IMG/VR virus record: IMGVR_UViG_3300034072_002211
Span: 1 to 64,000 of that record
Length of the DNA stretch: 64,000 nt
Direction: 5' to 3' (one strand)
Origin: a virus
Shown here: piece by piece, positions 55,782 to 63,978 of the stretch
How positions within the stretch are numbered: position 1 is the stretch's first letter
Layout: every line of letters starts with the position of its first letter
Translations under genes and position numbers: made by a program
Notes under the pieces: generated by a model
Seen by the model: the letters and a program-made list of their open reading frames with translations, nothing else
What the model was told of the DNA's origin: nothing
The model's database searches: none

Positions 55782-56006
55782 TTACATCCACGTCAACTTG
55801 AACAACATCGCCTTCTGAGGGTCCTGGAACCAGATGGCTTCTACCGCGGCACCATTTCCAACTAGGCTATGGCGAGCCTTATTTTGAGACAACCAGGAGA
55901 CTATCTCAGGCTTCAAGGCAATGCGCTTGTGCTTGAACTCGTAGGGATCGCCTTTAAAGGAGGCCCATTCCCAGTGGTCCTTATACCTGATAGGAACTAT
56001 GGGCAT
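55782..56006 (-). CDS. FKL-family tandem protein 1, 74 aa
   Basis: ATG 56006 has GAGGG five bases upstream and overlaps the end of the 55981 gene. The protein has 'DHWEWASFKGDPY', 'ALKPEIVSWLSQN' and 'VEAIWFQDPQKAMLFKLTW', the complete set of family elements in 74 residues. It is one of four paralogues in a row. Unknown function. Confidence 0.65.
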   Translation of the reverse strand: MPIVPIRYKDHWEWASFKGDPYEFKHKRIALKPEIVSWLSQNKARHSLVGNGAAVEAIWFQDPQKAMLFKLTWM

Positions 56007-56418
56007 ATGATCCCTCCGCACCAAGTCGCCTGCGAATCTCAGCATCACTGATTGCGGCAACATTCCACACTGAGGCAAAATATCGCGCATCTTTGGTGCT
56101 TGTAAAGAAGAGGATCACGTCAGTGCCTTGCTGAACACCTGGACGCTTTTTGATCCTGAGCGCGTATTTCTTATAGACCATATTGCGCTGCTTGAGCCAA
56201 CGAGTGATCTCAGGGTTAACTCGCATTGTCCAGTTGCCATTGCCTGGATATTCGGGATTGTTGGATTCCCAACGCCAATGCTCACGACGCTTTAGGACAA
56301 CACCTACATCCAGGAAAGCTTGAACAGGATTGCCTGCTTTCTGTCGTGAACGTGAAGCATAGCGTTGAGTCCGCCTGTTGGCGTTAACGTGTAGGCCACC
56401 CTGTTCAACACCAACCAC
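55981..56418 (-). CDS. FKL-family tandem protein 2, start unclear
   Basis: The domain part ('EHWRWESNNPEYPG', 'VNPEITRWLKQRN' and 'VILFFTSTKDARYFASVW') is paralogous to the genes beside it, with an extra C-terminal tail. The only in-frame start-like codon, GTG 56418, lies 115 bases inside the 56304 gene and has no good ribosome site. No ATG, GTG or TTG occurs near the expected start at about 56300. It may need a frameshift from the 56304 gene, a rare start codon, or be damaged. Confidence 0.45.
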   Translation of the reverse strand: MVGVEQGGLHVNANRRTQRYASRSRQKAGNPVQAFLDVGVVLKRREHWRWESNNPEYPGNGNWTMRVNPEITRWLKQRNMVYKKYALRIKKRPGVQQGTDVILFFTSTKDARYFASVWNVAAISDAEIRRRLGAEGSYAHSSYQV

Positions 56419-56528
56419 CGAAGGACTTCCTCTTTAAGAACCAACTGGCTACGACGATATGTCACATACTCAGATTCAAGATGCCGCTTGTCTAGTGCGA
56501 ACATCTGATCCAGAGCGGTTATATCCAT
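56304..56528 (-). CDS. FKL-family tandem protein 3, 74 aa, UAG stop
   Basis: A compact family member: 'SQLVLKEEVLRWLVLNRVAY' then 'MLHVHDRKQAILFKLSWM'. The stop is TAG directly after the motif, followed after three codons by an in-frame TAA. It overlaps the 56519 gene by ten bases. Unknown function. Confidence 0.6.
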   Translation of the reverse strand: MDITALDQMFALDKRHLESEYVTYRRSQLVLKEEVLRWLVLNRVAYTLTPTGGLNAMLHVHDRKQAILFKLSWM

Positions 56529-56803
56529 GTGAGCTTGAATAGAGCCGCGTGGTTGTCTTGTTCAAATATGATTTTGCTCTGCCCACCGCCCTTGAGATTG
56601 AGGCGGTAGGGAAAGCCCATAGTGTCAAGCCATTCTTGGATCTCAGGCTTGAGGCGCCGCTTGGGCATTTGCCTGGTGTTGGGCTGACGTGGTTCGTTCT
56701 CGGGGATAGTCCAGTGAACGTTGAAATAAAGCCTGAACGACCGACGCCTGCGCTCTTTGTAGATCGCAGGGTCAGTCCATTTCTCAGGCAGTCTTTCGGG
56801 CAT
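56519..56803 (-). CDS. FKL-family tandem protein 4, 94 aa
   Basis: The N-terminus is very basic ('YKERRRRSFRLYFNVHW'). The family core follows: 'RLKPEIQEWLDTMGFPYRLN' and 'SKIIFEQDNHAALFKLTWI'. It overlaps the glycosylase gene by 20 bases. The basic part could bind nucleic acid, but the function is unknown. Confidence 0.65.
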   Translation of the reverse strand: MPERLPEKWTDPAIYKERRRRSFRLYFNVHWTIPENEPRQPNTRQMPKRRLKPEIQEWLDTMGFPYRLNLKGGGQSKIIFEQDNHAALFKLTWI

Positions 56804-57359
56804 ACTTGTTCCAGATCATCATGTCGAAGTCTGCTACAGTCATCTTGGCCTGGTCCGCAAGCTTGATGAATTGCTCCTCAAGCTTCTTGTAGGTTGGACC
56901 AGCGGGTGGAGTGCCCTTCTGCGTAGTCAGACCCAAATCGCGCATGTGACGGATCATGTGGGTGTCGAGGGCAGCAACGCGAGCGCCCTTGCGGGTGTGG
57001 AGAACATAGAAACGCGAGGTCTTGGCACCAACGCCGGGGATGGTTTCCAGCTGGTCAGTGGTGACCGTCTTCATGTCGAACTGAAGCGAGTCCTTGAACA
57101 CGCGCTCCAAGCGTGTGAACTGACCCAAGCGGCTGTCCTTGATGCGCTGAAGGAGAACATTCGTGTCCACCATCCACTGGATCTTCTCAAAGGGCGTTGC
57201 GTCCTTGAGTTCATCGGGAATGTCAGTGGTCAAGAAACGCTCAAGCGCCTTGGCCTGAACCGTAGCAGTCTTACCGGCAACCACAACGCTGAACAACCAG
57301 TATTCCTGAAGTTCAGCGAGCGAGCGGTCGTAGTTCGTCACATCACTGGGATCAATCAC
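56784..57359 (-). CDS. HhH-GPD DNA glycosylase/endonuclease III-like protein
   Basis: A 191-residue protein with the helix-hairpin-helix 'LETIPGVGAKTSRFYVLHT' and the catalytic Asp in 'AALDTHMIRHM'. It has no Fe-S cluster cysteines and is shorter than endonuclease III, like the archaeal 8-oxoguanine glycosylase branch. Probably repairs damaged bases, although some phage members have other roles. Confidence 0.8.
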   Translation of the reverse strand: MIDPSDVTNYDRSLAELQEYWLFSVVVAGKTATVQAKALERFLTTDIPDELKDATPFEKIQWMVDTNVLLQRIKDSRLGQFTRLERVFKDSLQFDMKTVTTDQLETIPGVGAKTSRFYVLHTRKGARVAALDTHMIRHMRDLGLTTQKGTPPAGPTYKKLEEQFIKLADQAKMTVADFDMMIWNKYARKTA

Positions 57360-57361
57360 GC

Positions 57362-57760
57362 TTATTCTCCTAGTAGCTCAATCGCACGGCGCTTGAAACC
57401 ATCCCAATCAATGCCACCGATGATGGGGCGTTCGTTGGCACGAACCCATCGCTGGCACATCATGACCATTGCTTCCTCGAGGGCAGCATCTTCGTCACGG
57501 ATTGGAAGGTTGTGGGCAAGGTTCCAGAGAATGGGCGAGACATCGCCATAGAAGATTTCACCAACGAGGTGATGAAAGACTTCATGCTCCCTAGCATAGC
57601 GCCAAATGTCGTCCCCATAGCCAGTGCGATGGGAAATCACATGATAGTGATGCGTGTCATGGGCATGAGCACCATATTCAGTGCCATCCCAGAAATAGGA
57701 CATACAACCCCAGTCCACATACTCGACGCGGACATCTTCGTTGATCTGAATAGTAGTCAT
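57362..57760 (-). CDS. HExxH-containing hypothetical protein, 132 aa
   Basis: ATG 57760 is used. The frame continues upstream to GTG 57841 through a low-complexity basic stretch that looks like untranslated leader. The protein has 'YAREHEVFHHLVGEIFYGD', which contains H-E-x-x-H. A third ligand is not obvious, so peptidase activity is uncertain. Also present: 'HAHDTHHYHVISHRTGYGDD', unusually His-rich. Unknown function. Confidence 0.55.
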   Translation of the reverse strand: MTTIQINEDVRVEYVDWGCMSYFWDGTEYGAHAHDTHHYHVISHRTGYGDDIWRYAREHEVFHHLVGEIFYGDVSPILWNLAHNLPIRDEDAALEEAMVMMCQRWVRANERPIIGGIDWDGFKRRAIELLGE

Positions 57761-57944
57761 TCGATCTGGGGGAGGCGCCCCTCCCCGCCTTCTGCCTGCT
57801 CTCGGGACACGCGGTCCCTCGGTGCGTTGCTCCGGAATCACCTCCTCAGGTATAATGTATGGCAGGCTCCAGCAAAGCGTTGTGCTTCCTATGATGTCCT
57901 AAGACCCCACCTTTATACAGGTAGGGCCCAGGCCAGTCATTATT
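57761..57944. other. Intergenic region between valS and the HExxH gene
   Basis: 184 bases without a gene that I can support. It contains a GC-rich hairpin near 57769-57785 (GGGGAGG/CCTCCCC) and an imperfect hairpin near 57913-57932 after valS. A CATTATAC element near 57853-57860 may be part of a promoter for the - strand genes downstream. Confidence 0.4.
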
Positions 57945-59452
57945 TCACCAACGCTGACTGATCAGCATTCCAGGGAAGAATCGCCCCCAGATACTCTCCG
58001 TGATGAAGGGCATGATGGGATGGAACAGCTTGAGGAGGATTCGCAATCCGTCCATGAGCGCGGACAATGCCTCGGCATCATCAGCGTAGAGCCGTTCCTT
58101 GATGTCCTCGAGGTATGAGCCGCAGAAGTCATCGAAGAGAATCCTCCGGCACTCAATAGCTGCCTTGCTGAACTCGAGATCCTTATAGAGGGCTCGAATA
58201 TGCTCCTGTCGCTCCCTGAGATGCTCTAGCAGGGCCTCATCGCGCTCATGTGTGCTCGACATAGCCGTGATACCGATACGTCTCAGATGGTGCTCAGCGA
58301 AGCGAGCAGCATTCCACAACTTGGTCGCTGTGGCTTTACCAGCTTGGAACTTCTCGTCCCACATCTTCATGTCTTGTGCTGGCTGAGTTGCCTCCGCAAG
58401 AGCATACCGCATTGCGTCGCAACCATAGCGGTCGATAATGGTTAGCGGATCAATACCGTTGCCCAGACTTTTGCTCATCTTGCGACCCTGCTTGTCACGC
58501 ATGATCCCGTGGAGGTAGATTGTCTGGAATGGCATCTTGTCTGTGAGGAGCAGACCCATCATCAGCATACGGGCGCACCAGAAGAACAGAATGTCGTCCG
58601 CGGTTTCAATCATGTCCGCAGGATAGAACTTCCGCATGTCTGGAGTATCGTTGGGCCAGCCAAGAGTGGCAAAGGGCCACAGGGCTGAGCTGAACCAAGT
58701 GTCCAAGCATCCTTCCTCACGCTGGTAACCTTCGGGACCCTCTAGACCAATGAAGATCTTCTCGCCCTTGGTCCAGATGGGAAGTTTGTGACCCCAACGG
58801 ATCTGACGGCTGATATTCCAGGGCTCGATGTTGTCCAAGAAGTGGATCAATGTCTTGTTCTCATGCTCAGGAATGATCTTGAGCTCACCCCGTATCATAC
58901 GATTTCTCAATTCCTTTGCAGGAATACGCATGTCGATAAACCACTGATTATCAGTGGTATAAAGGAGGCCTTGTGCGTGGATGCGGGCCAAAGCTTCAAT
59001 CACAGCATCGGAATATGATTTGTCGAGAGTAAAGGTATAGCGCGACCAATCACAGGATGCGCCAGTGCGGCGGATCTGCTGGTTGATCTCACCAGACAAG
59101 TTGGCCTTGTAGGTCTCCGCGAACGCGTCGAAGGCGGGACCCTTGGGATCCAAACCTTGAGCCAACATGGCTTCGTCCAGCTTTTGCTGAGTTGCTAGAC
59201 CCGCGTGATCAGTGCCAGGAAGCCATAGAGCTGCCTTGCCCTCAAAGCGAGCGTTGCGGATAGAGATGTCTTGAAGGGTTGTGAAAAGCGCGTGCCCCAT
59301 ATGGAGTTTGCCCGTGATATTGGGCGGGGGCATCGGGATAAAGTAGGGCTCTTGGCCCTCGGGCTTGAATGCGCCGCTTGCTTCCCACTTGTGATAGATG
59401 GACGCTTCTTCAGTGTGATCGAAGCGTTTGGTCAGACTTCCAACGTGGTCAT
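57945..59452 (-). CDS. valS: Compact valyl-tRNA synthetase, apparent frameshift near the start
   Basis: A class I synthetase with 'PPPNITGKLHMGHAL', 'WNISRQIRWGHKLPIW', 'LDTWFSSALWPF' and KMSKS, all ValRS-specific. Counting from the methionine of 'MPPPN' (59333), HMGH is at 11-14 and KMSKS at 285-289; normal ValRS has about 480 residues between them. The missing part is the CP1 editing domain. Upstream in the same frame are 38 residues of proper N-terminus ('FDHTEEASIYHKWEASGAF'), but no start codon. The GGAGG-preceded ATG 59452 is out of frame by one base and hits TGA at codon 7. So a -1 shift, a CTG start or a sequence error is needed. Confidence 0.8.
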
Positions 59453-59477
59453 TTCGTTATCCTCCAGATAAGAGTAT

Positions 59478-59505
59478 AGGGAGAGTGGAACAATCCACTC
59501 TCCCT
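59478..59505 (-). terminator. 11-bp hairpin after the clamp gene
   Basis: A perfect 11-bp inverted repeat (59478-59488 with 59495-59505) and a 6-base loop. It lies between the clamp stop and the valS ribosome site. The following bases are AT-rich but not a T-run. Confidence 0.65.
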
Positions 59506-59514
59506 ACTTATAGC

Positions 59515-59531
59515 ATCGCGCTGGGCGCGAT
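59515..59531 (-). terminator. Short GC hairpin at the clamp 3' end
   Basis: A 7-bp stem (ATCGCGC/GCGCGAT) with a 3-base loop, four bases after the clamp stop codon. It forms a double hairpin with 59478-59505. Confidence 0.5.
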
Positions 59532-59535
59532 CCTA

Positions 59536-60291
59536 TTACTTCTTGCGCGCTGGCAGAATGTAGCGATACTCAGCAGTTGCGCTGGTCATGGTGATCTGGA
59601 GAGCACCACGCGAGCTGAACTGAAGCTTGAGGTTCTCTTCAGCACCCAGCTTGAGGATCGAGAGAACGCTCTGGATTGGCCAGTGCAGGTCGCCGCCCAG
59701 CGTGCCTTCAACGTCGTCGTTGATGGTCAGGAACGCGCGGTGCATGGACGAACCCTCTTCACCGATGTAGAAGCGCAGCTCGTTCTTGCCTTCGTCGCTC
59801 TTCACGGTCTTGACAGTGAAGTAGCTCTCGAACTGGCTGTAGAGGGTGGCCAGTGCCTGCAGTTCCTTCAGCTTGGAAGCCGAAGGGTCAACCTCAACGT
59901 CCCACTGAGTGCCAAGGAACTTGGCCTGCTCTGGAATGAGGTCAGTTGCCATCAGGCGGTAAGAAGCCGACGACTTGGTGGTTGCGTTGTGGAAGCTGAT
60001 CTCCTCGGGGACCTGCTTGCCATTGCGCTCACGACGCTTGACGTCAACGCTGACGCCGTCGCCTTTGTAGAGAGCCGAGCCAACGAGACCCTGGATCAGG
60101 CTCAGGTTGCTCATGCCGAATTCGCCCTTGAGATTGGTCTCAGGGGTCAGAAGCTTGCCCTTGACAATGACGGTACGCTCATTGTCCATGGCCTCAACCA
60201 GGGTCTCTTCTTCGCTTCCCGTGATCTTCACGGTTTCGATGAAGCCCAGACCGCCGGTGTGCTTTACGATATCCTGGATTGTTTCACGCAT
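59536..60291 (-). CDS. DNA polymerase sliding clamp, gp45-like
   Basis: A 251-residue clamp. 'IETVKITGSEEETLVEAMDN' with 'RTVIVKGKL' and the C-terminal 'SATAEYRYILPAR' match the gp45-type clamps of T4-like phages. A trimer would encircle DNA, hold the gp43 polymerase and in T4 also activate late transcription. AAGGA lies upstream of ATG 60291. It has its own promoter and a double hairpin at the end. Confidence 0.9.
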   Translation of the reverse strand: MRETIQDIVKHTGGLGFIETVKITGSEEETLVEAMDNERTVIVKGKLLTPETNLKGEFGMSNLSLIQGLVGSALYKGDGVSVDVKRRERNGKQVPEEISFHNATTKSSASYRLMATDLIPEQAKFLGTQWDVEVDPSASKLKELQALATLYSQFESYFTVKTVKSDEGKNELRFYIGEEGSSMHRAFLTINDDVEGTLGGDLHWPIQSVLSILKLGAEENLKLQFSSRGALQITMTSATAEYRYILPARKK

Positions 60292-60324
60292 GTGGGATTT
60301 TATCCTTCTGTGTTGCTTGCCACC

Positions 60325-60353
60325 AATCTACAAAGACTGGTGGCAAGAGTCAA
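60325..60353 (-). promoter_or_regulatory. Sigma-70-like promoter of the clamp gene
   Basis: TTGACT, a 17-base spacer and TAGATT. A perfect 10-bp inverted repeat (60316-60325 with 60338-60347) flanks the -10 box and could be an operator or a hairpin in the leader. Confidence 0.6.
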
Positions 60354-60362
60354 TAATTGGTG

Positions 60363-60656
60363 TTAGATGACGCGAACTTCGCACTGGCCGCCGTGGCGGG
60401 TGGTGCCGTTTGCGTAAACAGCGACTTCATAGCCGTCCGCTTCAACGGTCTTAGCGAAGGTGTGGAACGCGGCCACATCATCTTCGTCAATGATCCAGTT
60501 GGCAGACTTGCGGTTGAAGCCTTCTGCGATGATGTAACCGGCCCAGCGGAGGTTAGGGAATTGGGCGAACAGGAGTTCTCCCGTCCGACGCTCGCTGGTG
60601 ACCAGCTCTTCACGGCTTGGGGCCTTGGTCTTGTTGATCAGGATTACTCTGTTCAT
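60363..60656 (-). CDS. Hypothetical protein, 97 aa
   Basis: ATG 60656 follows GAGGA by five bases; an ATG at 60668 overlaps the polymerase stop and is also possible. The protein alternates strands and helices ('FPNLRWAGYIIAEGF', 'DGYEVAVYANGTTRHGGQCE'). It sits between the clamp and the polymerase. No family recognised. Confidence 0.55.
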   Translation of the reverse strand: MNRVILINKTKAPSREELVTSERRTGELLFAQFPNLRWAGYIIAEGFNRKSANWIIDEDDVAAFHTFAKTVEADGYEVAVYANGTTRHGGQCEVRVI

Positions 60657-60664
60657 TTCATTCC

Positions 60665-63655
60665 TCAAAAGCTAAACAGGTCGTTGAAGGTAGTGTCCTC
60701 ACGGGTTGCCGAGAGATCCCACTTCAGAACACCAATGAGGTTATTGACCTTTTTGTCAATAATTGTGTCCTCCATGGTCTCATGGTCGAAAGGCAATTCC
60801 TTATACCAATTCGGCAAATGGGGCTCGTCAAACGGGTATGCGACACTGTCCATCTTCAGTGGGTTAGGCTTCAGCTTACAGACGATGACCTTCTGACCGT
60901 CGGTGATCTCCATGGAGTAGTGATCACCATACATCTGGCGCAAGGTATTCCAGTTCATTGCCGCGCGAACGTGACCAGGAACCATGACCTTCTCCTTGGG
61001 GCCAGCCTTCAGAACGTCCTTGGCATTGTTGCCAGCATTCAGTCGGTCATTGTAACCGGTGATACCGTTGACCTTCTTGGGAGTGCCCTTGAGCCAACCA
61101 TCAAGGTTGCGGAAGTCGGTGCGGAAGTCCTTGATCATCTTGATGATGTCATCCTTCTCGCCGCCGTCCAGCAGCTTGGTGATGATCTGCTCCAAGAACT
61201 CCTGCATCATCTTGGGTGTGTCAGCGCGCTTGAGGTCCAGACCGACAGCCTTGACCTTACCTGGCTTGCCGTTCACATCCAAGCGCACGTTGTCCTTGTC
61301 ATACATCAGAAGCGCATAACGCTTCTTGGTGATGAACAGACCACGGCTGGCAATCAGTTCTCGACCTGCCTTGATGATCGCACCACGTTCCAGACCAGTA
61401 TTGAACGCCATGTCCATGAATGGTGGGAAGCTATCATTGACCGCCTCGCCGATGCCATTGTAGAGCTCGACCATTGCGTCCCTGTCGTCTAGCATCGACT
61501 TCATCTCCGGATCAGCTTCCAGCATGTTGACTGCCGTGAAGTAAACCGAGTCAGTGTCATTGTAGAGGATCGCGTCACCACGCACGTCGTAGACGCCAGT
61601 GATGATCTCGTTGGTCTTGCTGCTCATGTGCTTGGTGATCGAACGACCCGAGAGGGTAACCGACTGACCAATACGCGCGTCGTAGAACCTGCAGCCCTCG
61701 TTCAGCAAAGCGCCGTAGAGCGAGTTTAGAAGGATCTTACGTGCCTGCTGACGCTGGTTCCAGAACACCATGTGGCTCTTGGCTTCCTTCAAACGAGGTT
61801 CCTCGATGAAGACCTTGTTGTCAGCAATCCTGATATCACCGTTCTGGCAAAGGAACCTTAGCTTGGCAGCATCCTTGGACTTGATGTAATCTGGCAGATC
61901 AGCAAATAAAGCTTCCTCGGCAACCGTGCGGTCAGCAAAGACCTCCAATGCCAAGTCTTCCTTGATTTCAAAGCCCTTACCAGAAGCCATGGCCTCACTG
62001 AACACAGTCTCCTTGAACTGCATTGCCTTACGCTGCGAATACCACTTGCTCAGCAGACCAGGGATAACAGCTTCCACATCAGTGCGGAAGATGGTTCCAT
62101 TTGCTGTGATGCAATAGGGATTGCCCTGGAGGAAGATGTATTCGTAGAGCTGCTCGCCCGTGACTTCGATGGAAGAACCTTCCTCAAAATCAACGATCAT
62201 CTTCTCCTGCGACTTGGTGATCACCAAGTCATATTCGAGAGTTGCGAAGAGACCTTCCCAACATTCTGGACCAGGAATGCCCTGCGCCAAGCGGCTGTCG
62301 ATGAGCGCATTTGTGCGGTCAAGACGGATCTGACCAATGAGCGTCTCAGGACCCATGTTGAGGGCGCGCAGAGCCGACGGATACAGGGAGTTAATGTCGC
62401 AGCACGCGATTTCCCTGTGGATACCAATCTTTGGCTTCGCAACGTAAGCACCAACAACCGGTCGCTTTCCGTCCGACTTGAATGGACGTGGGCCGTCATC
62501 TTCTTCGTTCCAATCGTCATCTTCGTCCATGTCGACTTCCCAGTCTGGACGCTTGCGATTTGGAACGCACATTCCGCGCGAGTGCGCTTCGTTGATGATC
62601 GACTGCTCAATCAGTGCCACCGAGCCCATGGTCGTTGGCAGCAACACGGTATTCGTGTGAGCAATCTGGTTGGCCAGTTCGATGAAACGCTTCTTCTGGT
62701 CAATCTTGTAGAGCAGCGCGGTGTCCTGGCGGTTGTATTCCAGGAACAGCTTGAAGTCCCTCTTGTAGAGGTTGTCCAGAGTGCCACTATAGGCGACCTT
62801 GTTCTCACCAACTTCAATCTCACCAACATAGTCAAGTCGGTAGCTGTGAAGTTCCTGAGGGTTATGCTTCCTGTAGAGCTCTAGGTAGTCCAAGTGGATA
62901 CGACCAACTAGCTCGTAAGTTTCCTGTTCTTTCTTGAACTGGACAAACTTCTTCTTCTTGGGACGCTGGTTCCAGAGGCACATCCTCTTGGTGTAGTCCT
63001 TACCCATGATCCGCTCGATGCGGTTCACGATGTAGGGAATATCGAAGCCCTTTGAGTTCCAGCCCGAGAGAACGTCACAGTCCTCAATCAAGTCCAGGAA
63101 CATGGTGAGCAGCTGAGTCTCATCATTACACAGGAAGGTGTTGGGCAGCTCGTTACAGATCTTGTCTGCCATTTCCCACGTGAGATGGTCCTTGTCGACC
63201 ACTGGCAAGTTGGGCTTGAGGCAGAGGGTGATCAGTTCATTGTCGTGGCTGCGGTGAACAGAGACCGCCGTGATCGCGCTGAAGGGATCATCGGGTCGCG
63301 CAAAGCCGCGCTGAGGGTCAAAGTCCACCTCAATGTCGAAGAAGCCAATATTCAGAACTGGCGACTCAACATCTTTGTAATTCTCTTCGAGACAGCGGAA
63401 GATCGGATTCACATCCGATTCAAAAATCCTGCGCCCGCTCTGAAGCTTGAGCTCCTGCTGGAACTTCTTCTTGGACGTAAAGGTGCTCTTGGACACGGGG
63501 CGACCCCACATATCCTTGTAGCGACCACCGCGAGGATCATCATAGTAGAAGGAATAGGTAGCAGGGATCGTGTTGTAGACCCTCTGCCCATTGATGCGTT
63601 CTACGATGAGAATCTCGTCCGTCTCCTGGTTGTGCATGGCATCAACGTAGGACAT
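60665..63655 (-). CDS. DNA polymerase, family B, gp43-like
   Basis: A 996-residue replicative polymerase. The exonuclease motifs are 'GFFDIEVDF', 'VLSGWNSKGFDIPYI' and 'YNRQDTALL'. The polymerase motifs are 'DINSLYPSALR' (A), 'KILLNSLYGALLNEG' (B) and 'YNDTDSVYF' (C, the catalytic D-T-D). All catalytic residues are intact. The C-terminus ends in 'TFNDLFSF', a likely clamp-binding peptide. AAGGAG precedes ATG 63655. Confidence 0.97.
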   Translation of the reverse strand: MSYVDAMHNQETDEILIVERINGQRVYNTIPATYSFYYDDPRGGRYKDMWGRPVSKSTFTSKKKFQQELKLQSGRRIFESDVNPIFRCLEENYKDVESPVLNIGFFDIEVDFDPQRGFARPDDPFSAITAVSVHRSHDNELITLCLKPNLPVVDKDHLTWEMADKICNELPNTFLCNDETQLLTMFLDLIEDCDVLSGWNSKGFDIPYIVNRIERIMGKDYTKRMCLWNQRPKKKKFVQFKKEQETYELVGRIHLDYLELYRKHNPQELHSYRLDYVGEIEVGENKVAYSGTLDNLYKRDFKLFLEYNRQDTALLYKIDQKKRFIELANQIAHTNTVLLPTTMGSVALIEQSIINEAHSRGMCVPNRKRPDWEVDMDEDDDWNEEDDGPRPFKSDGKRPVVGAYVAKPKIGIHREIACCDINSLYPSALRALNMGPETLIGQIRLDRTNALIDSRLAQGIPGPECWEGLFATLEYDLVITKSQEKMIVDFEEGSSIEVTGEQLYEYIFLQGNPYCITANGTIFRTDVEAVIPGLLSKWYSQRKAMQFKETVFSEAMASGKGFEIKEDLALEVFADRTVAEEALFADLPDYIKSKDAAKLRFLCQNGDIRIADNKVFIEEPRLKEAKSHMVFWNQRQQARKILLNSLYGALLNEGCRFYDARIGQSVTLSGRSITKHMSSKTNEIITGVYDVRGDAILYNDTDSVYFTAVNMLEADPEMKSMLDDRDAMVELYNGIGEAVNDSFPPFMDMAFNTGLERGAIIKAGRELIASRGLFITKKRYALLMYDKDNVRLDVNGKPGKVKAVGLDLKRADTPKMMQEFLEQIITKLLDGGEKDDIIKMIKDFRTDFRNLDGWLKGTPKKVNGITGYNDRLNAGNNAKDVLKAGPKEKVMVPGHVRAAMNWNTLRQMYGDHYSMEITDGQKVIVCKLKPNPLKMDSVAYPFDEPHLPNWYKELPFDHETMEDTIIDKKVNNLIGVLKWDLSATREDTTFNDLFSF

Positions 63656-63690
63656 CAGATTCTCCTTATCTTATGTTCTTGGGTGCGTAT

Positions 63691-63978
63691 TTACCTTAGC
63701 ACCAGGACGGTTAACCCTACAATATTCAGGATGGTATTGAAGCCCATAAGGACAAACATCCAGGATGCTTTCCTCATATAGGCACCAATCATGATCATCG
63801 CTGATCCAACGAGCCAGATGGAGTAGCAGAGAATCATGGGCGGCACGTTGGCCCAGATGCTCAAGATGGTCGTTGAAGTCACACTCAGAAGGGTGCCTAG
63901 GAATTCAAACCAGAACATTGTCCGGTTGTTCTCCCAGTCGTGCTTCCAGTGATTCCAAACGTCACGTAGAATATTCAT
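63691..63978 (-). CDS. Small conserved membrane protein, 95 aa
   Basis: The N-terminus 'VWNHWKHDWENNRTMFWFEF' and the part 'GSAMIMIGAYMRKASWMF' are a pattern known from T4-like phages. Three hydrophobic segments (about residues 22-42, 46-66 and 70-94) suggest an inner-membrane protein. Confidence 0.7.
   Translation of the reverse strand: MNILRDVWNHWKHDWENNRTMFWFEFLGTLLSVTSTTILSIWANVPPMILCYSIWLVGSAMIMIGAYMRKASWMFVLMGFNTILNIVGLTVLVLR

Noticed and set aside
57842-57861. Ribosome site GAGGAG before GTG 57841 as start of the 57362 gene
   Set aside because: The Shine-Dalgarno bases abut the GTG, and the added 27 residues are low-complexity Arg/Pro/Gly unlike the rest of the protein. Kept as leader sequence.
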